Part shown: positions 8,814 to 11,855 of the stretch, piece by piece
Numbering within the stretch: position 1 is the first letter of the stretch
How the letters are laid out: every line of letters begins with the position of its first letter
Source of the DNA: Bifidobacteriaceae bacterium
GTDB lineage: Bacteria; Actinomycetota; Actinomycetes; Actinomycetales; WQXJ01
DNA: 11,855 nucleotides
Assembly: GCA_031278675.1 (NCBI GenBank)
Contig: JAITJY010000265.1
Coordinates: 1-11,855 of the forward strand
Direction of reading: 5' to 3'
Program-made: the position numbers and the translations under genes
The notes under the pieces: generated by a model
Seen by the model: the letters and a program-made list of their open reading frames with translations, nothing else
What the model was told of the DNA's origin: nothing
The model's database searches: none

Positions 8814-8838
8814 TTTGGCAAGAATGAATTTCGCCAAA
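8814..8838. promoter_or_regulatory. Inverted repeat just upstream of the peptide promoter
   Basis: TTTGGC (8814-8819) and GCCAAA (8833-8838) are separated by 13 AT-richer bases and end 4 bases before the candidate -35 box. The position and symmetry fit a dimeric regulator site, though six-base arms in this composition may occur by chance. Confidence 0.35.
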
Positions 8839-8842
8839 AGGC

Positions 8843-8873
8843 TTGACCCTGAGGGGGGGGGGGGGGGTAACTT
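8843..8873 (+). promoter_or_regulatory. Candidate phase-variable promoter with G15 spacer
   Basis: TTGACC (8843-8848) resembles a -35 box and TAACTT (8868-8873) fits the actinobacterial TANNNT -10. The 19 bases between them are CTGA plus an uninterrupted run of 15 G (8853-8867). Slippage in the run would change only the spacer length: 13 G would give the optimal 17. This is the layout of phase-variable promoters such as Neisseria porA and opc. The leader to the peptide ATG is about 100 bases. The G run is seen directly; the promoter assignment is inference, and the run could instead be an assembly artefact or affect an upstream-extended reading frame. Confidence 0.55.
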
Positions 8874-8979
8874 GGCAGTGGTCGCCGAACAGGAGGGCCC
8901 CAGGGAAGCCGTAGGCGGGGCTCGCCGACTTGGTGGCGCAGTTTGTTACCTAGCCAAAACGCAAACGGAAGGAAGACTA

Positions 8980-9186
8980 ATGTCAGACACCATCACATTT
9001 GAACGGCCCGTAGCCACTTTGGTGGAGACGGATCATATAGCTGAGGACGAGTGGATCTGGGGGCTCGTCGTGTTAGCGATCCTGTACTTCGGTGTGGTTG
9101 CGCTGGCTTGCCGTGCCATTTGTTGGGGCACCCCCAAGAGGTGCGCCACGACCTGGTACGGCTCGCTTGACGTGGTGTGCAAGTAG
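8980..9186 (+). CDS. Small precursor-like peptide, candidate bacteriocin/RiPP substrate
   Basis: I do not recognise this 68-residue peptide as a named family. It has an acidic N-terminal part (1-24, net charge about -6 with ATLVETDHIAEDEW), one hydrophobic helix (about 25-43), and a Cys/aromatic C-terminal part with Cys 44, 48, 55 and 67 ending WYGSLDVVCK. The tail is basic overall. ATG 8980 follows GGAAGGAAG at a good distance. The frame is open further upstream to TTG 8815 through the poly-G run, but no ribosome binding site supports that longer form. It is followed by a strong hairpin and then an intramembrane protease and ABC transporter, the context of a processed and exported peptide. 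No modification enzyme is seen in the window, so the mature product could be disulfide-bonded or modified by something encoded downstream. Alternatives: a small membrane regulator or an immunity peptide. Confidence 0.7.
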   Translation: MSDTITFERPVATLVETDHIAEDEWIWGLVVLAILYFGVVALACRAICWGTPKRCATTWYGSLDVVCK

Positions 9187-9202
9187 ATCTGTAACGTGTC
9201 GG

Positions 9203-9240
9203 GTGCGGTGGCCGGGACTACTCAGTCCCGGCCACCGCAC
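9203..9240 (+). terminator. Strong hairpin between peptide gene and protease gene
   Basis: A perfect 17-bp GC-rich stem (9203-9219 with 9224-9240) has an ACTC loop, 17 bases after the peptide stop. No T-run follows. In bacteriocin operons such a hairpin typically acts as a leaky terminator or 3' stabiliser, so that precursor mRNA exceeds mRNA for the processing genes. It ends only 17 bases before the likely protease start and could also limit its translation. Confidence 0.75.
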
Positions 9241-9257
9241 CTGCCGTGTGGCGGTCA

Positions 9258-10247
9258 ATGCGAATGTCACTCAAGGGTCGCTTAGTCTCAGCGAAAACCG
9301 CTCTCGCCTATCAGCGCTACTATCCGCACGACAGCGTCACCCTATGCGATAGCGTCGAGCTGCAGGACGGTCGCGCCCGCGACGTTACCGTCGGCACTGA
9401 AGTTATGCTGAACGGGCCCGCTATCGATCTTGTCCAGTGGCTACAGGCCGATGGCCCTTTGCTGCTGTCGGAGATGGCGGCCCGGCTCGGCGAGGTGCCC
9501 GGATACGACGCTGACTCCGCTCTCAATGATTGCGTCGCGTTGGTGGCGATCTTGGACAAGGCTTCGATGATTGAAGTGAGTGGAGCAGATTCCGTGTTGA
9601 TCGGCTTGCGCGATGCTTGGAGAACTCGGGGTGCGAGCCTGTTCAGCTTGGACAGCTTGCAACTTGCCCGGGGTGGCCGGCGCAGGCGGTACCCGCCCAA
9701 CAGCCTCGGAATAGCGCGGGCTGTGGTCCGGAGCCAAGGCGTTGTCGCAGTCGCAGGCTTGGTTGTCTGCCTGGTTTTGGGGGTGGTAGTTGGTTTGGTC
9801 TACGGCGCCATTGATTTCGCGAATAGACAGACCGCCGAAGCGCTCGTGATCGGGCCTGCCGTGATGGGCTTGGCCCACCTAGGGATATTGTTCGTCCACG
9901 AATGGGGGCACCTTGTTGCGGCGCGGCTTGCGGGCTTGAAGCCGGCATACGCGTTCTCTGAGGGGCGGAAAATCGGAATTGTGCGCTCGCGCGGGGGACG
10001 CGTGGCTTTGGCGCTGGTGTCGATGGCTGGCCCAATTAGTGCCGCAGCGGTCGCTTTGTTGCTGGTAGCTGCGATCCAAGCCGTCAGCCCAGGCTATTGG
10101 GTAACCAGCCCATCTGGTATGGCCAGTTCATGTTTGCTGTTGTATTGTGTGGGACATTTGCTGAGCTTGTTGCCGTTCGCTGGCGACGGCAGGAACGTGC
10201 TGCGGGCTATTGTTGGCGGGAGGGGTGTGCGACGCCATGAGAATTGA
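9258..10247 (+). CDS. M50-type intramembrane metalloprotease with PqqD/RRE-like N-terminal domain
   Basis: Probably cleaves the neighbouring peptide in or near the membrane. Residues about 27-110 look like a PqqD/RRE peptide-binding winged helix (pattern LNGPAIDLVQWL, then ALNDCVALVAIL). Membrane segments follow at about 160-186, 195-217, 250-275 and 285-306. The zinc motif HEWGH starts at His214 inside the second membrane segment. The distal M50 motif LLPFAGDG supplies Asp310 as the expected third ligand. The start is uncertain: GTG 9246, ATG 9258 and ATG 9264 are all in frame and none has a good Shine-Dalgarno sequence. The last 11 bases overlap the ABC ATPase gene, so the two are coupled. 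Comparable proteases are YydH of the Bacillus epipeptide locus and the daptide intramembrane protease. The M50 call is firm; the RRE call is by pattern only. Confidence 0.82.
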   Translation: MRMSLKGRLVSAKTALAYQRYYPHDSVTLCDSVELQDGRARDVTVGTEVMLNGPAIDLVQWLQADGPLLLSEMAARLGEVPGYDADSALNDCVALVAILDKASMIEVSGADSVLIGLRDAWRTRGASLFSLDSLQLARGGRRRRYPPNSLGIARAVVRSQGVVAVAGLVVCLVLGVVVGLVYGAIDFANRQTAEALVIGPAVMGLAHLGILFVHEWGHLVAARLAGLKPAYAFSEGRKIGIVRSRGGRVALALVSMAGPISAAAVALLLVAAIQAVSPGYWVTSPSGMASSCLLLYCVGHLLSLLPFAGDGRNVLRAIVGGRGVRRHEN

Positions 10248-10953
10248 GCTGGTCGAAGTTGCTGTCACGTATCCAAGTGCGCGTATCGGTCCTGTCAGTC
10301 TCGAATTCAACCCGGGAGAACTGCACTGCCTGTTGGGTCCGAATGGGGCAGGCAAGACGAGCATCCTCCGGGCGGTCCTAGGCTTGACAAACGGCACGGG
10401 ATCCATGTTGCTAGACGGGAAGAGGACTCGGCTGGGTGCTAAGGTCTTGCGGCGCAGCGCCGAGTGGGCCCCTGATTCCACCGAATTCTTGCCGGATGCG
10501 CTCACCTGCTGGGAACTGGTCCGGTTCCACGCATGGTGTGGTGCGTCTGGTTCGCTTCACGGTCAGTCGGCTATGGAGTATGCAACAGAGTTGATGGACC
10601 GTCTGTCGCTGCAACCCGAGCGAAGCCAACTGGTAGGTTCGTACAGCTTTGGGATGAAGCGCAAGTTGCAGCTCATTTGCTGCCTCATGCGGCGCCCGGC
10701 GCTGGTTATAGTCGACGAGCCGCGGAACGGTCTTGATCCGGTTACCGCTGATGAGATGGCCAGGATTCTTCACGAGCACCGCCGCGAGGGAGCGGTCATT
10801 GTGGGGGCCACACACGACCTAGACTTCGCCGCCCGTGAAAGCACCCATGTGGTTGTGTTGGTACGTGGGCAAGTCCGGGAGGCGGGCACGAAAGCCCAAG
10901 TTTTCACAGGAGGGGATTCCAGAGAGCGTTACCGGGAAATGGTCGGTCAATGA
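10237..10953 (+). CDS. ABC transporter ATP-binding protein
   Basis: The nucleotide-binding subunit of an ABC exporter, probably for the peptide or for self-protection. It is 238 residues with Walker A GPNGAGKTS (34-42), an atypical signature YSFGMKRK (136-143), Walker B VIVDEP (Asp160-Glu161), D-loop NGLD and H-loop His193 in GATHD. The degenerate signature is usual for ABC-2-type and peptide exporters. ATG 10237 follows GGAGGGG by about 11 bases and lies inside the end of the protease gene; an upstream TTG at 10210 is less likely. The stop overlaps the next start as ATGA (10950-10953), so the three genes are one translationally coupled operon. Confidence 0.9.
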   Translation: MRIELVEVAVTYPSARIGPVSLEFNPGELHCLLGPNGAGKTSILRAVLGLTNGTGSMLLDGKRTRLGAKVLRRSAEWAPDSTEFLPDALTCWELVRFHAWCGASGSLHGQSAMEYATELMDRLSLQPERSQLVGSYSFGMKRKLQLICCLMRRPALVIVDEPRNGLDPVTADEMARILHEHRREGAVIVGATHDLDFAARESTHVVVLVRGQVREAGTKAQVFTGGDSRERYREMVGQ

Positions 10954-11855
10954 ACCAGGTCGCCGTCGCCTCGCGGACAGCAGTGCTGAGCGTGTTCGGC
11001 CAGTTCATGCGGGGCAGAAGGCGCTCTGCGGTTGGCGCGGTGCTCCTATCGCTCGCTTTGGCTGCGGTAGCAGGCGTCGGGGTCCAAGAAGGCATGGCGC
11101 AGCTCACTGCCCTGGGCGGAACGGGATACGCTCAACAGATACAGGCCGAAAACGGCGCAAAACTTCTCGCGGTCTTGTTGGGTGCGGCGTTCTTTTTCTG
11201 GGTGCTTGTTGAGTTGTTGCCACGCAGTGAGTGGATCTCCACCTACTTGCGCTCTCATGAGATGCGCGGGTTGTCGCGAGCGGTTGTCGCGGCCACCCGT
11301 GTAGGGATCTTTGGTGGACTGGCGGCGCTGATTAGCGGACCGGCACTGGTGTTGTCCATTAGCGGCAGCATCGGGTTAGGGGGAGTCCAGGCAGCGCTTA
11401 TGGTGTTGACGGCGGCCGTGGCGGGTGTTAGCTGGGCGCGGATTTTCCATGCCGTGTGGACGGCGCTGCGAGCGCCTGCCGCCCGAGCCCCCTGGCTCGG
11501 CTGGCCTGCGACTGAGGTGTCAGTCGGGGGCGTGGTGGCTGCGGTCGGAGTATGGCTGTCCTGGCCACGGGGTGGCGCCGGAACCGGCATGTTGCTGTGG
11601 TCGGCTTGGGAGCACGGCGTGCTTGTCTGGTTAGCGCTGCTTTCCGTCGGAGGGGCGGTGGCGGCTACCTTTGCGCTCTCGAGGATGGCTGGTGTGGGCG
11701 GTGGGGCGCCGCGCACGAGAACGGTGCTGGAGTGGCAGCCCACCGCAGCTTTCCCGTTACTCCGGCTGATTGTGCGGATGGTGTTCCGGTCGCGCGACTT
11801 CAGGCTCGTGTTTGGCGAGGTTGCGACGATGGCGGTTCTGGGATTGCTGGCGCTG
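10950..11855 (+). CDS. ABC-type multipass membrane protein (partial, continues past window)
   Basis: The frame stays open from ATG 10950 to the last base (302 codons) with no stop, so the 3' end is missing. It overlaps the ATPase stop by four bases (ATGA). At least six hydrophobic segments are visible, at about 28-46, 70-91, 120-140, 146-165, 190-206 and 225-243, with another beginning near the window edge. Basic loops include RGRRR at 21-25. I do not recognise specific family motifs. The context makes it the membrane partner of the preceding ATPase, like YydJ in the Bacillus yyd locus. It may export the peptide or provide immunity. The complete gene and any modification enzyme lie beyond 11855. 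Confidence 0.85.
   Translation, partial: MNQVAVASRTAVLSVFGQFMRGRRRSAVGAVLLSLALAAVAGVGVQEGMAQLTALGGTGYAQQIQAENGAKLLAVLLGAAFFFWVLVELLPRSEWISTYLRSHEMRGLSRAVVAATRVGIFGGLAALISGPALVLSISGSIGLGGVQAALMVLTAAVAGVSWARIFHAVWTALRAPAARAPWLGWPATEVSVGGVVAAVGVWLSWPRGGAGTGMLLWSAWEHGVLVWLALLSVGGAVAATFALSRMAGVGGGAPRTRTVLEWQPTAAFPLLRLIVRMVFRSRDFRLVFGEVATMAVLGLLAL

Noticed and set aside
7892..8827. Small open frames of 60-80 codons between clpB and the peptide operon
   Set aside because: They cross inverted-repeat units, lack ribosome binding sites and show no recognisable protein pattern.
8815..9186. Longer 123-codon form of the peptide reading through the G15 tract
   Set aside because: It starts at TTG without a ribosome site, its extra part has no protein-like pattern, and ATG 8980 has a strong site. 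Translational phase variation through the tract therefore seems less likely than promoter spacing.

Overview
The window is high-GC DNA from an actinobacterium (Actinomycetota). Supporting signs are the lysC-asd pair, a GT4 mannosyltransferase closely resembling mycobacterial PimB, a clpB preceded by a HAIR-type HspR operator, frequent GTG/TTG starts and -10 boxes of the TANNNT type. The genus cannot be named from the sequence alone.

Layout. (1) 1-605: gene-free. It holds a fragment of a palindromic element (83-123), about four tandem 55/61-bp repeats (147-378) and a 92/93-bp tandem duplication that copies the start of lysC. (2) 606-3275: lysC (aspartate kinase, with an internal start for the regulatory beta subunit) and asd (aspartate-semialdehyde dehydrogenase), the first two steps of the Lys/Thr/Met/DAP pathway. 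The asd reading frame carries an 80-codon insertion made of four 18-residue repeats. A one-unit copy of the same element lies inverted at 8088-8165. (3) 3275-3762: a palindromic element of about 155 bp, a candidate promoter and a 15-bp x 14 minisatellite. (4) 3763-4890: a pimB-like mannosyltransferase. (5) 4986-7706, minus strand: clpB with its HAIR/promoter region. (6) 7783-8813: about 1 kb without a credible gene, packed with inverted-repeat units set almost end to end. (7) 8814-11855: a candidate peptide operon. It has a 68-residue, Cys-containing, membrane-helix precursor-like peptide, a strong hairpin, an M50 intramembrane protease with a PqqD/RRE-like N-terminus, an ABC ATPase and an ABC-type membrane protein that runs off the window. 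A run of 15 G lies exactly between a -35-like TTGACC and a -10-like TAACTT upstream, which suggests a phase-variable promoter.

How they work together: lysC and asd form a standard biosynthetic pair, and pimB and clpB are ordinary chromosomal housekeeping genes. The peptide operon looks like an accessory bacteriocin/RiPP-type locus. Its gene order recalls yydF-H-I-J of Bacillus without the radical SAM gene. The most unusual aspects are the repeat element captured in frame inside asd, the poly-G promoter spacer and the peptide/M50/ABC operon.
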